From the NCBI RefSeq assembly GCF_037338445.1, contig NZ_CP147838.1:2170001-2234000 (forward strand): DNA of 64,000 bases, given 5' to 3'. Position numbers and translations under genes: made by a program. Below are positions 7,808 through 16,510 of this stretch, piece after piece. The notes below the pieces were generated by a model. It had not been told where the DNA came from. It saw only the letters and a program-made list of their open reading frames with translations, and made no database searches. The DNA is from Salinibaculum sp. SYNS191 (GTDB taxonomy: Archaea; Halobacteriota; Halobacteria; Halobacteriales; Haloarculaceae). The stretch's first letter is position 1, and each line of letters begins with the position of its first letter.

Positions 7808-8916
7808 ACGGTCGCGACACCCCCGAGCAGCCCCTTCGGCCGGACGAGCAACATCGCAATCATCACGAGGAACACGGCGGCCAACGTCAGGCTCTGGGGA
7901 ATCCAGACCTGCGAGAGCGTCTCGGCGATGCCGATGACCAGCCCGCCGGCCATCGCGCCGTACACCGACCCGATGCCGCCGAGGATGACCGCAGCGAAGA
8001 TGAGAAGCAGCAGGCCCCAGCCGAGCGTCGTGGTGAGCGTCCCCTGTTCCAGCGCGATGAGATACCCGGAAGCACCGGTCAGGCCGCCGCCGAGCAGCCA
8101 CGTCGCGCGGATGATACGCTCGGTCGGGATGCCGGTGACCTGCGCGAGGTCCTCGTTGTCGGCCATCGCACGCATCGCGGTGCCGAGTTTCGTGTAGCGC
8201 AGGAGAAGGTGGGTCGCGAGCATCAGTCCGGCCGCCAGGACGATGAGCGTGACCTCGTGGGCGGTGATGGTGACCGAGCCGTCACCGAGGGCGAGGGTGT
8301 AAGAGGGCGTCTGCTGGGTGGCCGTCAGGCCGCGCGAGGAACCCTGGAAGACGAACAGAAGGAGATGCCGGACGACGAGTGCGACGCCGACGCTGGCGAT
8401 GAGCAGCGAGATGCCGCCCTGGCCCCGCATGGGCTTGAACACGATGCGGTCGACGAGTCGCGCGAGACCCGCAGCCGCGACGGCCGCGACCAGGAGGCCG
8501 ACGACGATAGCAATCGGCGTCGAGGTGATGCTGATGCCGAGCGTGCCGGTGTTTATCGGGAGCGGCCCGCCGAGAAAGAACAGCGCCTCCGTCGCGAAGT
8601 CGCCGAAGCCGGCGATGAGAAAGGCGGTCACCCACCCGACGAAGGCCCCGGTGGTCATGAAGTCGCCGTGGGCGAAGTTGGCGAAGTTGAGGATGCTGTA
8701 CGTCATCGCCAGCCCGATGCCGGCGAGTCCGAGGCTGAGTCCGCGTACTGTGCCGTCCCAGAGGTGGGTCGCCAGGTCGCCGACGGGGAGCGTCCCCATC
8801 GCGAGTTTGCGTATCAGGTCGACTCCGAGAACGAGTGCGAGTACGACGAAGACGACCGCAAGCGGCCGCTCGCGGACGAAGGCGACCGCGGGGTTCACGT
8901 CTTCACGTTGTGCCAT
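7804..8916 (-). CDS. livH: Branched-chain amino-acid-type ABC transporter permease LivH
   Basis: 370 residues from ATG 8916, with GGAGGT just before the start and a TATA box 23-29 nt upstream; the frame extends to 8970 but would cross the promoter. About eight membrane helices. YSILNFANFAHGDFMTTGAF and GTAMRAMADNEDLAQVTGI are the classical LivH motifs, the latter being the loop that contacts the ATPase dimer. It is the first gene of the four-gene operon. Confidence 0.92.
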   Translation of the reverse strand: MAQREDVNPAVAFVRERPLAVVFVVLALVLGVDLIRKLAMGTLPVGDLATHLWDGTVRGLSLGLAGIGLAMTYSILNFANFAHGDFMTTGAFVGWVTAFLIAGFGDFATEALFFLGGPLPINTGTLGISITSTPIAIVVGLLVAAVAAAGLARLVDRIVFKPMRGQGGISLLIASVGVALVVRHLLLFVFQGSSRGLTATQQTPSYTLALGDGSVTITAHEVTLIVLAAGLMLATHLLLRYTKLGTAMRAMADNEDLAQVTGIPTERIIRATWLLGGGLTGASGYLIALEQGTLTTTLGWGLLLLIFAAVILGGIGSVYGAMAGGLVIGIAETLSQVWIPQSLTLAAVFLVMIAMLLVRPKGLLGGVATV

Positions 8917-8938
8917 ACCTCCGCTATTACAGTACAGA

Positions 8939-8945
8939 CATAAAA
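8939..8945 (-). promoter_or_regulatory. TATA box of livHMGF
   Basis: On the minus strand TTTTATG lies 23-29 nt before the livH ATG, preceded by AACG, which fits a BRE/TATA pair for a near-leaderless transcript. Confidence 0.55.
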
Positions 8946-8986
8946 CGTTAGCAGTACGGAACCGCCGCACAGGCCCCGCTCAGGCC

Positions 8987-9598
8987 TCAGACCTGTCGCG
9001 CAAAGGCAAGGTTGCCGTTGATGCTCTCGATGTAGGCGGTGACCACGTCACCCTCCCGGGCACCGGGGACGAAGATAGTGTACTTGCCCTTCTCGGCGAC
9101 GCCGTCGCCCTTGCGGCCGGTGCCGGTTATCTTGACCTCGTAGCTCTTGCCCTCCTCCAGCGTGGCCTGGCTGGCCTGCGAGGACGCGGAACTGCGCTTC
9201 TGGACCGGGCGGAAGGCACCGCAGGCCTGGCAGCGCAGCATCTGGATGCCGTCCTCGGTCGTGAGGACGGTGTCGGGCAGGCCACACTCCGAGCAGGTGA
9301 CGAACTCGGCGATGTAGTCGTCGAGTGCGGCGTCGAAGTCGCTCTCGTCGAAGGAGCCGTTGTAGCGGGCGCGCTCGCCGTCGAACTGACCGCTGGTACC
9401 GAGCGCCCGCTGGATGGCGCTGTGGACGTGGTCGGGTTCCCGGCCCAGCGCGTCGGCGATGTCGCTGATGTTGTTCAGCCGTGTGAACGCGCCGTCGGTC
9501 TCACCCACGGGGTCGGGGACGTTGAGGCGGGAGCCCTCGTCGTGGGCCTGCTCCGGCAACTCGTCGTATGCCCTGTCGAGTGCAGAATCGTAGTTCAT
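8987..9598 (-). CDS. Translation initiation factor IF-2 subunit beta with C-terminal TRAM domain
   Basis: 203 residues from ATG 9598. It contains an aIF2-beta/eIF5 core with helix-turn-helix part (residues 40-100), then a C2-C2 zinc ribbon with Cys102, Cys105, Cys123 and Cys126. A Ser/Ala/Gln linker (135-147) leads to a TRAM RNA-binding domain (148-203, GRKGDGVAEKGKYTIFVPGA). The protein joins aIF2 alpha and gamma to deliver initiator tRNA. The extra TRAM domain is known in haloarchaeal homologues. It is monocistronic, read toward the liv operon. Confidence 0.9.
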   Translation of the reverse strand: MNYDSALDRAYDELPEQAHDEGSRLNVPDPVGETDGAFTRLNNISDIADALGREPDHVHSAIQRALGTSGQFDGERARYNGSFDESDFDAALDDYIAEFVTCSECGLPDTVLTTEDGIQMLRCQACGAFRPVQKRSSASSQASQATLEEGKSYEVKITGTGRKGDGVAEKGKYTIFVPGAREGDVVTAYIESINGNLAFARQV

Positions 9599-9660
9599 AC
9601 ACGCAAGAGGCGATACCGACCTAAAGGACTGGCGTGACGTGTGGTGACGGCCCGCATCGG

Positions 9661-10992
9661 TCAATCGCCGACAGCCGGAATCCCCACCGCGTCGTCGACC
9701 GTCTCGCCGACCTGGGTGTACACCAGCGCGAGCGCGCCCACGCCCGCGGCGGTCGCGACGACGAATGGGACGTAGAAGGCGAAGCCGACGAGGATGCCCG
9801 AAAACAGCGTGCCGAAGGCGATGCCGAGGCCGAAGCCCATCGTCAGCAGCGACAGCGTCGACCCGGACTGGCCCTCCTTCGCCAGGTCGCCGGCCAGCGC
9901 CAGCGACGGCGCGAACACGGCCGCGATGGCGACGCCCTGGAGGAAGCGGACGAGCACCATGAGCAGCGAGGGGTCGAGGACGGGCACGGACTGCAGAAGC
10001 GTCACGACCGGCGTCGACCCGACGAAGCCCTGCGCGAACGTCGTCGGCAACAGGAGGACGAACCCGCCCAGCAGGAACGGGCGGCGGCCGTAGCGGTCGC
10101 TCCACTGCCCCAGCGGGAACTGGAACATGACGTTCGCCAGGACGGCCGCGCCGAACTGGACGGAGAAGAGGAACTCGCCCTGGTTCAGCCGCTCGTTGAT
10201 GACGTTCGCGAGCGGGGCAAAGAGTGCGAGGCTGAACGCCATCACGATGGTCGCCAGCCCCAGCGCGAACACGGGGTCCAGCCCCGGCCCGTCCGGGTTG
10301 CGCATCTGGATGGAGATGTCGTCGCCGGCCTCGGCCTCGGTCTGGTCCGGGTCGCGAATCAGCGCGGTGACGAGCGCGAAACTGAGCACCGCGCCGACGA
10401 CGGCGACCAGGAAGGCCGCGTCGAAACCGGAGACGTCGAAGCCGGCGACGCGGTAGGGACCCTGCGAGACGACGATACCGGCGACCAGCGGTCCCGTGCC
10501 GAAGCCGAGCAGCCGGAAGGTGTTGTACAGCCCGAAGTTGCCGCCGCGCTCGTCCGACGCGGAGTACTCGTTGACCAGCGCGACGGTCGCGGGGATTGTG
10601 AAGGCCGCGCCGACGCCCTGCAGCGCCCGCATCAGGAGAATCGAGACGTAGTCGCGCAGCAGGATGTAGCCCGCGCTGCCGACGGCGACCAGCGCCAGAC
10701 CGAGGAGGAGAAAGGCCTTTCGCCGGCCGGTTCGGTCCGACAGCGACCCGGTGAAGGGCTGGCCGAAACTGTTGAGGAAGCCAAAAAGCGAGAGGACGAC
10801 CCCGATGAGCAACTCCGGCGTGACGGTGAACTCAACGGTGGCGACGGTGAGCGTCGTACCCACGAAGGCAGGAAGTGCGACGACATTCCCGATGTACAGC
10901 GGCAGGACGACGACGAGAAAGGAGTTCGCCAGCGCGTCGACCATCCGCGCCAGCGCGAGCGTGAGAATCCTGGAATCCAGGTCGAAATCCAT
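9661..10992 (-). CDS. MFS transporter
   Basis: 443 residues with about 12 hydrophobic helices in two halves of six, each half having an MFS motif A-like loop: GSLSDRTGRRKAF after helix 2 and GQWSDRYGRRPFL after helix 8. A cytosolic acidic loop lies between the halves (IRDPDQTEAEAGDD). The family exports drugs or metabolites by proton antiport. The substrate cannot be inferred, and no regulator sits next to it. Confidence 0.88.
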   Translation of the reverse strand: MDFDLDSRILTLALARMVDALANSFLVVVLPLYIGNVVALPAFVGTTLTVATVEFTVTPELLIGVVLSLFGFLNSFGQPFTGSLSDRTGRRKAFLLLGLALVAVGSAGYILLRDYVSILLMRALQGVGAAFTIPATVALVNEYSASDERGGNFGLYNTFRLLGFGTGPLVAGIVVSQGPYRVAGFDVSGFDAAFLVAVVGAVLSFALVTALIRDPDQTEAEAGDDISIQMRNPDGPGLDPVFALGLATIVMAFSLALFAPLANVINERLNQGEFLFSVQFGAAVLANVMFQFPLGQWSDRYGRRPFLLGGFVLLLPTTFAQGFVGSTPVVTLLQSVPVLDPSLLMVLVRFLQGVAIAAVFAPSLALAGDLAKEGQSGSTLSLLTMGFGLGIAFGTLFSGILVGFAFYVPFVVATAAGVGALALVYTQVGETVDDAVGIPAVGD

Positions 10993-11085
10993 CTGGAATA
11001 GACTAGGAGAGCGCCCTCATTAGTCTGTTCCATGTCCGGACCAGGCGATGCATGTCGACGGCTCGCTTCGCTCGCCGTTCCGATT

Positions 11086-11112
11086 CGAGGTCTTCCCTCC
11101 GGTCAGACCTCG
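11086..11112 (-). terminator. 8-bp stem-loop directly after the aminopeptidase gene
   Basis: CGAGGTCT (11086-11093) and AGACCTCG (11105-11112) pair perfectly around an 11-nt loop, immediately beyond the stop codon of the minus-strand aminopeptidase gene. It lacks a T-run, so it may protect the 3' end rather than terminate. Confidence 0.4.
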
Positions 11113-12189
11113 CTACTCTTCGAACCGGAAGGTCCCGTCCCGCTGGACGACTTCGCCGTCGACCTCGATGCGGGAGTCCTCCGCCATGTCCACGATCATG
11201 TCGACGTGGACCGCGGACTGGTTCTGCTCGTTGTCCTCGCCGACGGTGTCGCCGTAGGCGCGGCCGACGGCCATGTGGACGGTGTCGCCCATCTTCTCGT
11301 CGAACAGCATGTTGTAGGTGAACCGGTCGATGTCGCGGTTCATCCCGATGCCGAGTTCGCCGAGATAGCGCGCGCCCTCGTCCGTCTCCAGCACCTCGGT
11401 CAGGACCTCCTCGTTCTTCTCGGCGCTGTGGTCGACGACCTGCCCGTCCTCGAATTGCAGGTAGACGTCGGTGACCTCCCGGCCCTGGTGGTACAGCGGC
11501 TTGTCGAACAGCACTTCGCCCTCGACGCTGTCGGGGACGGGCGCGGTGAACACCTCGCCGCCGGGGAGGTTCTTCTCGCCGTAGTCGTTGAGCGTCGGGT
11601 TGCCGGCGACGGACATCGTGACGTCGGTGGTGTCGCCGGAGACGATGCGGACCTCGTCGGCGGGGTCGAGAATCTCGACCATCTGGGCCTGGTGCTCGCG
11701 GACGGCGTCCCAGTCCTTGTTGATGGCGTCCCAGACGAAGTTCTCGTAGGCCTCGGTGCTCAGCTCGGCGAGCTGGGCGTTGGCCGGGGCGGGGAACTGG
11801 GTGAGACACCAGCGCTTCGAGAGCCGCTCGTCGAGGATGGGCTGTTTGGCCTGGGAGTGGGCGGCGTTTGTCTCCGGCGAGACGTCACTGGCCTCGGTGA
11901 CGTTGCGGTCCGCGCGGATGGCGATGTAGACGTCGGTCTCCTCGATGAGCGCGAGTTCGTGCTCGGGCGTCTCGAAGTCGTCCTCGCGAGCACGCAGGAA
12001 CGCACGGGAGAAGCGGCTGTTGCTGTCGAGTGCGAGCGGGTTCGCGCCGTAGTCGCCGACGACCTCGTGGAGGGCGGTGACGAGGTCCGCGGCCTCGGGC
12101 GGGCCGAGGACGACGACGTTGTCACCTTCCTGCAGGTCGACGGAGTGGTCGGCGATGATTTCGGCGTGTTCGCGGATTCGCGGGTCCAT
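11113..12189 (-). CDS. M29-type metallo-aminopeptidase
   Basis: 358 residues, matching the M29 family (aminopeptidases T/S/AmpS), which removes N-terminal residues using two metal ions. Family marks are QEGDNVVVLGPPEA near the N-terminus, LPGGEVFTAP, RYLGELGIGMN with its conserved Glu, and the C-terminal GDTVHMAVGRAYGDT and HVDMIVDM segments that supply His and Asp metal ligands. Soluble and cytosolic, with no signal peptide. It is transcribed away from the small membrane-protein genes to its right. Confidence 0.88.
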   Translation of the reverse strand: MDPRIREHAEIIADHSVDLQEGDNVVVLGPPEAADLVTALHEVVGDYGANPLALDSNSRFSRAFLRAREDDFETPEHELALIEETDVYIAIRADRNVTEASDVSPETNAAHSQAKQPILDERLSKRWCLTQFPAPANAQLAELSTEAYENFVWDAINKDWDAVREHQAQMVEILDPADEVRIVSGDTTDVTMSVAGNPTLNDYGEKNLPGGEVFTAPVPDSVEGEVLFDKPLYHQGREVTDVYLQFEDGQVVDHSAEKNEEVLTEVLETDEGARYLGELGIGMNRDIDRFTYNMLFDEKMGDTVHMAVGRAYGDTVGEDNEQNQSAVHVDMIVDMAEDSRIEVDGEVVQRDGTFRFEE

Positions 12190-12241
12190 GACGCAGTGCT
12201 GGGCGGGCGGGGCAAAACCGCTTTTGGGTCGGGACCGAGCC

Positions 12242-12370
12242 TCACCGGTCCCGTCGGCCCTGGTCCATGCCCTCCTTGAACCCCGTGACGGTGCGCCGGA
12301 GCATCAGGTAGATGAAGAAGACGAAAACCAGGAGGGCGGCGAGGATACCGAGGACGATGACGTCGGCCAT
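12242..12370 (-). CDS. Small single-span membrane protein (42 aa)
   Basis: ATG 12370 to TGA 12242 encodes 42 residues: MADVIVLG, then a hydrophobic helix (about residues 5-22), then a basic/polar tail LRRTVTGF...DQGRRDR. The charge pattern suggests the C-terminus is cytosolic. Short proteins of this build are common and conserved in haloarchaea, but I cannot assign a function. It lies between the aminopeptidase gene and another small membrane-protein gene on the same strand. Confidence 0.65.
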   Translation of the reverse strand: MADVIVLGILAALLVFVFFIYLMLRRTVTGFKEGMDQGRRDR

Positions 12371-12410
12371 ATCGCGGGATAGACGGGGCGGGCGGAAAGT
12401 GGTTTCGGCG

Positions 12411-12641
12411 TCAGGCACCGCGCTGTTTCTGGTGTTCTTTCGCCAGTTCCAGCGAGTAGACGAACCCGAAGTACGCGGGGATACCCGCAGCGAGCAGGAG
12501 GTACTGTGCCCAGTCCGGGCCGTCGACGATGGTCACGAAGGCGACGACGAGGGTCACCCAGACCAGCGCGAAGGCCATGTCGAACACCATCCCGTCCCTG
12601 TTCTCGTAGATGTGGTTCCCGATTTTGGCGAGCCAGCCCAT
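12411..12641 (-). CDS. Small membrane protein with two predicted helices (76 aa)
   Basis: 76 residues from ATG 12641. Two hydrophobic segments (about 19-37 and 47-64) are separated by the short loop VDGPDWAQ. The N-terminus MGWLAKIGNHIYENRDG looks amphipathic and the C-terminus is basic. No function is known. It probably shares a transcript with the 42-residue membrane protein 40 nt downstream, and it faces away from the regulator gene at 12723. Confidence 0.7.
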   Translation of the reverse strand: MGWLAKIGNHIYENRDGMVFDMAFALVWVTLVVAFVTIVDGPDWAQYLLLAAGIPAYFGFVYSLELAKEHQKQRGA

Positions 12642-12722
12642 ACCCGCGGTACAGGAGCGAGGGACAAATCCCTGTCGCCAGGTCGAAAAGACTGATACCG
12701 CAGGGCGTACAATTCCCAGTCA

Positions 12723-13562
12723 ATGTCGCTGCTGCCCTCCAAACCCGAGGCGTCGCCGCCCGACGACGCCGAACCCCGGGTCGTCGGCGTCGACAGCGAG
12801 GACGCCGAGGAAGTCCTCTCCGCGCTGTCCTCCGAGACCGCCCGGAAACTGCTCGCGGAGATACACGAAGATCCCGCCGCCCCCTCCGAACTCGCCGACC
12901 GCGTCGACACCTCCCTGCAGAACGCACAGTACCACCTGGAGAAACTGGAGAGCGCCGGTGCCGTCGCCGTCGTCGACACCGCCTACTCCGCGAAGGGGCG
13001 CGAGATGGACGTCTACGCTCCCGCCGACCAGCCGCTGGTCATCTTCGCTGGCGACGACGACGACAGTTCGCTGCTGCGCTCGGCGCTGTCGCGCGTGCTC
13101 GGAGCCGTCGGCGTCCTCGGACTCGCCAGCCTCGCCATCCAGCAACTCTACGGCGAGCGCGGACTGTTCGGCGGGGGCGACGGCGGCGAACCGCTCGCCG
13201 GCGGCGGAGAGGGGGCCGCGGCCGGCGGGGCGAACGTGTCGACGGAGACAGCGAGCCCAAGCCCCGCCCCTGCGGACACCCCGACGGCTGGCGGCGACGG
13301 CCAGGTGGGTGCCTTCGACGTGACGACGGACGCCGGGACACCGACCGACGAGCCGATGCGAACGGCCACCGAGACTGCCATCGAGACGATGACGGAGACG
13401 GCGGCGAGCGCGACCGAGACCGTCAGCAACGCGACGCAGACGGCGACCGAGGCCGCGGACGCCGCACCGGACGTCGCCGCGGGGCTCCCGCCGGGGCTGC
13501 TCTTTTTCGCCGGCGGTCTGTTCGCGCTGGTCGTCGTCGGCGCGGTCCTGGCGGTCCGGTAG
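12723..13562 (+). CDS. Membrane-anchored winged-helix (ArsR-type) protein
   Basis: 279 residues. Residues ~25-100 form an ArsR-like winged helix (VLSALSSETARKLLAEI, SELADRVDTSLQNAQYHLEKLESAG) with a MDVYAP wing. A hydrophobic segment near 120-137 follows, then a long Gly, Thr and Glu-rich low-complexity stretch (about 145-240), and a final hydrophobic helix (254-276). A DNA-binding head with one or two membrane segments suggests signalling from the membrane; this is inference. The Thr/Ser-rich stretch could be the extracytoplasmic part. Confidence 0.75.
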   Translation: MSLLPSKPEASPPDDAEPRVVGVDSEDAEEVLSALSSETARKLLAEIHEDPAAPSELADRVDTSLQNAQYHLEKLESAGAVAVVDTAYSAKGREMDVYAPADQPLVIFAGDDDDSSLLRSALSRVLGAVGVLGLASLAIQQLYGERGLFGGGDGGEPLAGGGEGAAAGGANVSTETASPSPAPADTPTAGGDGQVGAFDVTTDAGTPTDEPMRTATETAIETMTETAASATETVSNATQTATEAADAAPDVAAGLPPGLLFFAGGLFALVVVGAVLAVR

Positions 13563-13645
13563 CTCAAAACGCTGTTTGAGTATTCGTCGGCTACTTTTCC
13601 CTGCCCGTCGTACGTCGAAGTGCGCGCTGACCCGCTTCGGCCCTC

Positions 13646-14149
13646 TTACAACCCGGCTCGCTCGAACACATCCCCTGCTGGGGTCCGCAACTGCCCCTCG
13701 ACCCCACCCCTTGCCTGCCCCACCGTCGCAAAGGCCGGGCGATTGCCGCGCGGGTCGGCGTGGCTCCCCGGATTGAGCACCGTCACCTGCCCCACCCGCT
13801 CAATCCCCGGCCGATGTGTGTGTCCGACGATAACCACGTCGGCCTCCTCTTGTCTGGCGAGCAACGGGAGACTCGTACTGTGGTGTTCGTGCCCGTGAAC
13901 CACGAGAATCCGCCTGTCCAGCGCCTCGACCGTGGCCGTCTCGGGCAGACGCTCGCGGACGCCCAGCGCGTCGCGGTTGCCCTGGACGGCCACCAGCCGG
14001 TCGGTCGCCGCCTCGAAGGTATCGAGTACGGCCGGCGTCGTGAAGTCGCCGGCGTGGACCGTGACCGTGGCGTCGGCCAGGGCCTCGCGAATCGCGTCGG
14101 TCAGGGGCGGGTCGGCGGTGGCGTGGGTGTCGGAGAGAACAGCGAGCAT
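13646..14149 (-). CDS. MJ0936/YfcE-type metallophosphoesterase
   Basis: 167 residues from ATG 14149; longer upstream starts would run over the divergent gene's promoter. All calcineurin-like motifs are present: D-x-H in LSDTHA (residue ~6), HAGDF, GNRDALG, VVHGHEHH and the closing GHTHRPG. The family cleaves phosphodiesters with two metal ions (Mn or Ni). The physiological substrate is not known. It is divergent from the CDF transporter. Confidence 0.85.
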   Translation of the reverse strand: MLAVLSDTHATADPPLTDAIREALADATVTVHAGDFTTPAVLDTFEAATDRLVAVQGNRDALGVRERLPETATVEALDRRILVVHGHEHHSTSLPLLARQEEADVVIVGHTHRPGIERVGQVTVLNPGSHADPRGNRPAFATVGQARGGVEGQLRTPAGDVFERAGL

Positions 14150-14239
14150 ACCCGACGTGGGCGGTCGGGCGGCATAAACGTCCCAGTCCGGCGACGGAAT
14201 CCCGGCCATACTTGTGACAGGGGTGAGAGTGGAGCCACA

Positions 14240-15229
14240 ATGGCAAGCAGCAAGTCCGTGGTCATCGCGGCCCTCATCGCGAACGGAGCGATTGCCGTCC
14301 TGAAGTTCTTCGGCTACCTCCTGACCGGCAGCCCGGCGATGCTCTCCGAAACCTACCACTCCATCTCGGACACCGGCAACCAGGTGTTCCTGCTCATCGG
14401 CATCCGCTACAGCGGTCGGGCGGCCGACGAGCGCCACCCCTTCGGGTACGGCAAGTCACAGTTCTTCTACAGCTTTCTCGTCAGCGTCCTGCTCTTTGGC
14501 ATCGCGGGCTGGGAGTCCGCCAAGCACGGCTACCACGAGGTCCAGCAGGCGCTCGGCGGCCACGGCGGCGGCCACGGCGGCGCGGAGACGGTCACGTACT
14601 TCGGCCAGACGTTCCCCTCGGTGTACGTCAACTACACCGTCCTCGTCGGGGCCATCGTCTTCGAAACCTACGCGCTCTACAAGGCCCGCGCCGGGATGAA
14701 AAAGCAGATCGAGGAGAACGACTGGAGCGGCTACCGCGAGGCCTTCAAGAAGACCGCCGACACGACGACGCTGACGGCGTTCACCGAGGACTCCATCGCG
14801 CTCGCCGGTGCCGGCATCGCCCTCTTTGGCATCTACCTCACGCGCGCGACGGGCAACGAGATATACGACGCCGCCTCCGCGCTGCTCATCGGCATCATGC
14901 TCATGGGCTTCGCCATCGCGCTCGCCTGGGAGAACAAGCGCCTGCTCATCGGCGAGAGCCTGCCCAGGGAGGACGAGACGGACCTGCGCGCGCTCGTCGC
15001 CGAGGTCGAGGGCGTCACCGACGTCATCGACTTCCGGACGGTCTACTTCGGCCCCGAGAGCCTGCTGGTGACCGCCGACGTCGACTTCGAGACGGGGATG
15101 GTCGGCCGGGAGATAGACGACGTCATCGACGAGATAGAGCGGACGCTGAAGGCGGCCGACGACGAGGTGAAGTCGGTGTTCGTCGAGGTCGAGAAGGACG
15201 ACGTGCAGTCGGTCGACGGCGGGGCCTGA
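14240..15229 (+). CDS. Cation diffusion facilitator (ZnT9-like) metal exporter
   Basis: 329 residues from ATG 14240. Six membrane helices: metal-site motif ETYHSISDTGNQ in helix 2 (His40, Asp44), and FTEDSIALAGAG in helix 5. A His/Gly-rich loop (GGHGGGHGG, near 103-111) between helices could gather Zn2+. HPFGYGKSQFFYS is the conserved cytosolic loop. The C-terminal ~90 residues are the CDF cytoplasmic dimerisation domain. It likely exports Zn2+, Co2+ or Fe2+ by proton antiport. No metalloregulator lies next to it. Confidence 0.9.
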   Translation: MASSKSVVIAALIANGAIAVLKFFGYLLTGSPAMLSETYHSISDTGNQVFLLIGIRYSGRAADERHPFGYGKSQFFYSFLVSVLLFGIAGWESAKHGYHEVQQALGGHGGGHGGAETVTYFGQTFPSVYVNYTVLVGAIVFETYALYKARAGMKKQIEENDWSGYREAFKKTADTTTLTAFTEDSIALAGAGIALFGIYLTRATGNEIYDAASALLIGIMLMGFAIALAWENKRLLIGESLPREDETDLRALVAEVEGVTDVIDFRTVYFGPESLLVTADVDFETGMVGREIDDVIDEIERTLKAADDEVKSVFVEVEKDDVQSVDGGA

Positions 15230-15236
15230 CGGCGAC

Positions 15237-16388
15237 TCAGCGGGTTCCGTTCGTCCGCCAGGCGAGGTCAGCGGTCGCCAGCGTCGTCCCGTCCGCCGTT
15301 CTGACGACGACCGTCGCCCGCCCGCCGAGCGCGCGGGCCGACGGCGCGGCGGGTTGTTCGGCCGCCACGGTGAGCGTCCCGGTCCCGTCGTCGACCCACA
15401 GCCACCGCGTCTCGCCGGGTCCGAGCGGGTCGGCCAGCGTCGCGTCGTAGGCGGTCCCACCGGCGGCGACGGAGACGGTCGCGTTCGCGGGCACCGCGTC
15501 GGGGCCGTCGTTCGTGACGGTCACGAGCGCGTCGTCGGTGACCGCCACCGAGAGGTCGACGTCGAGGAAGGCGCTGTCGGGCACCGACGCGACCCAGGCG
15601 GGTTCGGCCGGCGTGACGCCCACCGCCCGGACGCGGTAGGCGATGCCGTACTCGTCGCCGTCTGGCTGGGTCTGCGTGAGGTCGAACGAGCGGATGACCC
15701 CGTCGCCGGTGATAGTCACCGTCATCTCCGTGTCGGGGTCGGTGGAGCCGTTGACGAGGTCAAGCCCCGCCGTCAGCGTCGCGACGCGGGTCCCGTCCTC
15801 GGTGCCGGTCGAGGCCACGGTGAAGTTGCCGGCGGCGGCCCGGAGGTACGTGTCGACGTTCCCGGGCCAGACGAGCCGGGTGGTGTCGGAGAGCGGGTCC
15901 AGCACCCGGTAGCCCGTGCTGTTACCGTCCTGGAAACGGTACAGCGAGGTCGCGTCGGTCAGCCACGCGTCGACCCGGAGGGGGCCGTCGGGACCGAGCC
16001 CGGAGCCGTTGACCGTCACCGGGCGGGAACCCGGGCCGAGCGAGAGCGTCTGGTTCGAGCGCTGGGAGACGGTCCCGCCCGGTTCGGTGCGCGTGACCTC
16101 GAAATCCAGCGTCGTCCCGTCGGCGAGCAGCGTCGACTCGTGGGCGGACAACAGGGCCTCCACGTCGGCGATGCCGTCGGCGGTCACGCCGGGCGCGAGG
16201 TCACCGGTCGGTGGTGACGCCGTCGGGGTTGGCGTCGGTGTTGCCCCTGGTGTCGCCGTGGCGGTGGGCGTGGCCGTCGCGGTCGGGGAGGCGGTGGGCG
16301 TCGGGGACCCAGGTGTCTCCGAGGCCGGACACCCGGCCAGTGCGACGGCGAGGGCGAGTGCAACTGGCACGAAAGTGGGACGAACCAT
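15237..16388 (-). CDS. Secreted lipoprotein with Thr/Pro linker, function unknown
   Basis: 383 residues from ATG 16388. A signal peptide ends in LAGC (lipobox, Cys about residue 20). Residues ~25-62 are a PT/AT-rich linker. The rest is beta-rich and exported (TADGIADVEALLSAHESTL, LTLSLGPG, ending TLATADLAWRT), resembling a haloarchaeal family of uncharacterised lipoproteins with a LolA/outer-membrane-carrier-like front half. Presumed to sit on the outer face of the membrane. It is convergent with the CDF gene, 7 nt away. Confidence 0.75.
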   Translation of the reverse strand: MVRPTFVPVALALAVALAGCPASETPGSPTPTASPTATATPTATATPGATPTPTPTASPPTGDLAPGVTADGIADVEALLSAHESTLLADGTTLDFEVTRTEPGGTVSQRSNQTLSLGPGSRPVTVNGSGLGPDGPLRVDAWLTDATSLYRFQDGNSTGYRVLDPLSDTTRLVWPGNVDTYLRAAAGNFTVASTGTEDGTRVATLTAGLDLVNGSTDPDTEMTVTITGDGVIRSFDLTQTQPDGDEYGIAYRVRAVGVTPAEPAWVASVPDSAFLDVDLSVAVTDDALVTVTNDGPDAVPANATVSVAAGGTAYDATLADPLGPGETRWLWVDDGTGTLTVAAEQPAAPSARALGGRATVVVRTADGTTLATADLAWRTNGTR

Positions 16389-16510
16389 AGAGAGTCTGTC
16401 GGCGCATCCGGGTATAGTTTGGCGGTGCCTTACACCACGAGCGAGCCGACCGGACAGCCGTCCACGGCAAGTCGAATCACCTAAACGGAGTCTGTGCGAA
16501 CCCGGCGGTG

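Noticed and set aside
6512..8101. Long livM form starting at 8101
   Set aside because: It would lie inside livH; ATG 7807 overlaps the livH stop by 4 nt like the other genes of the operon.
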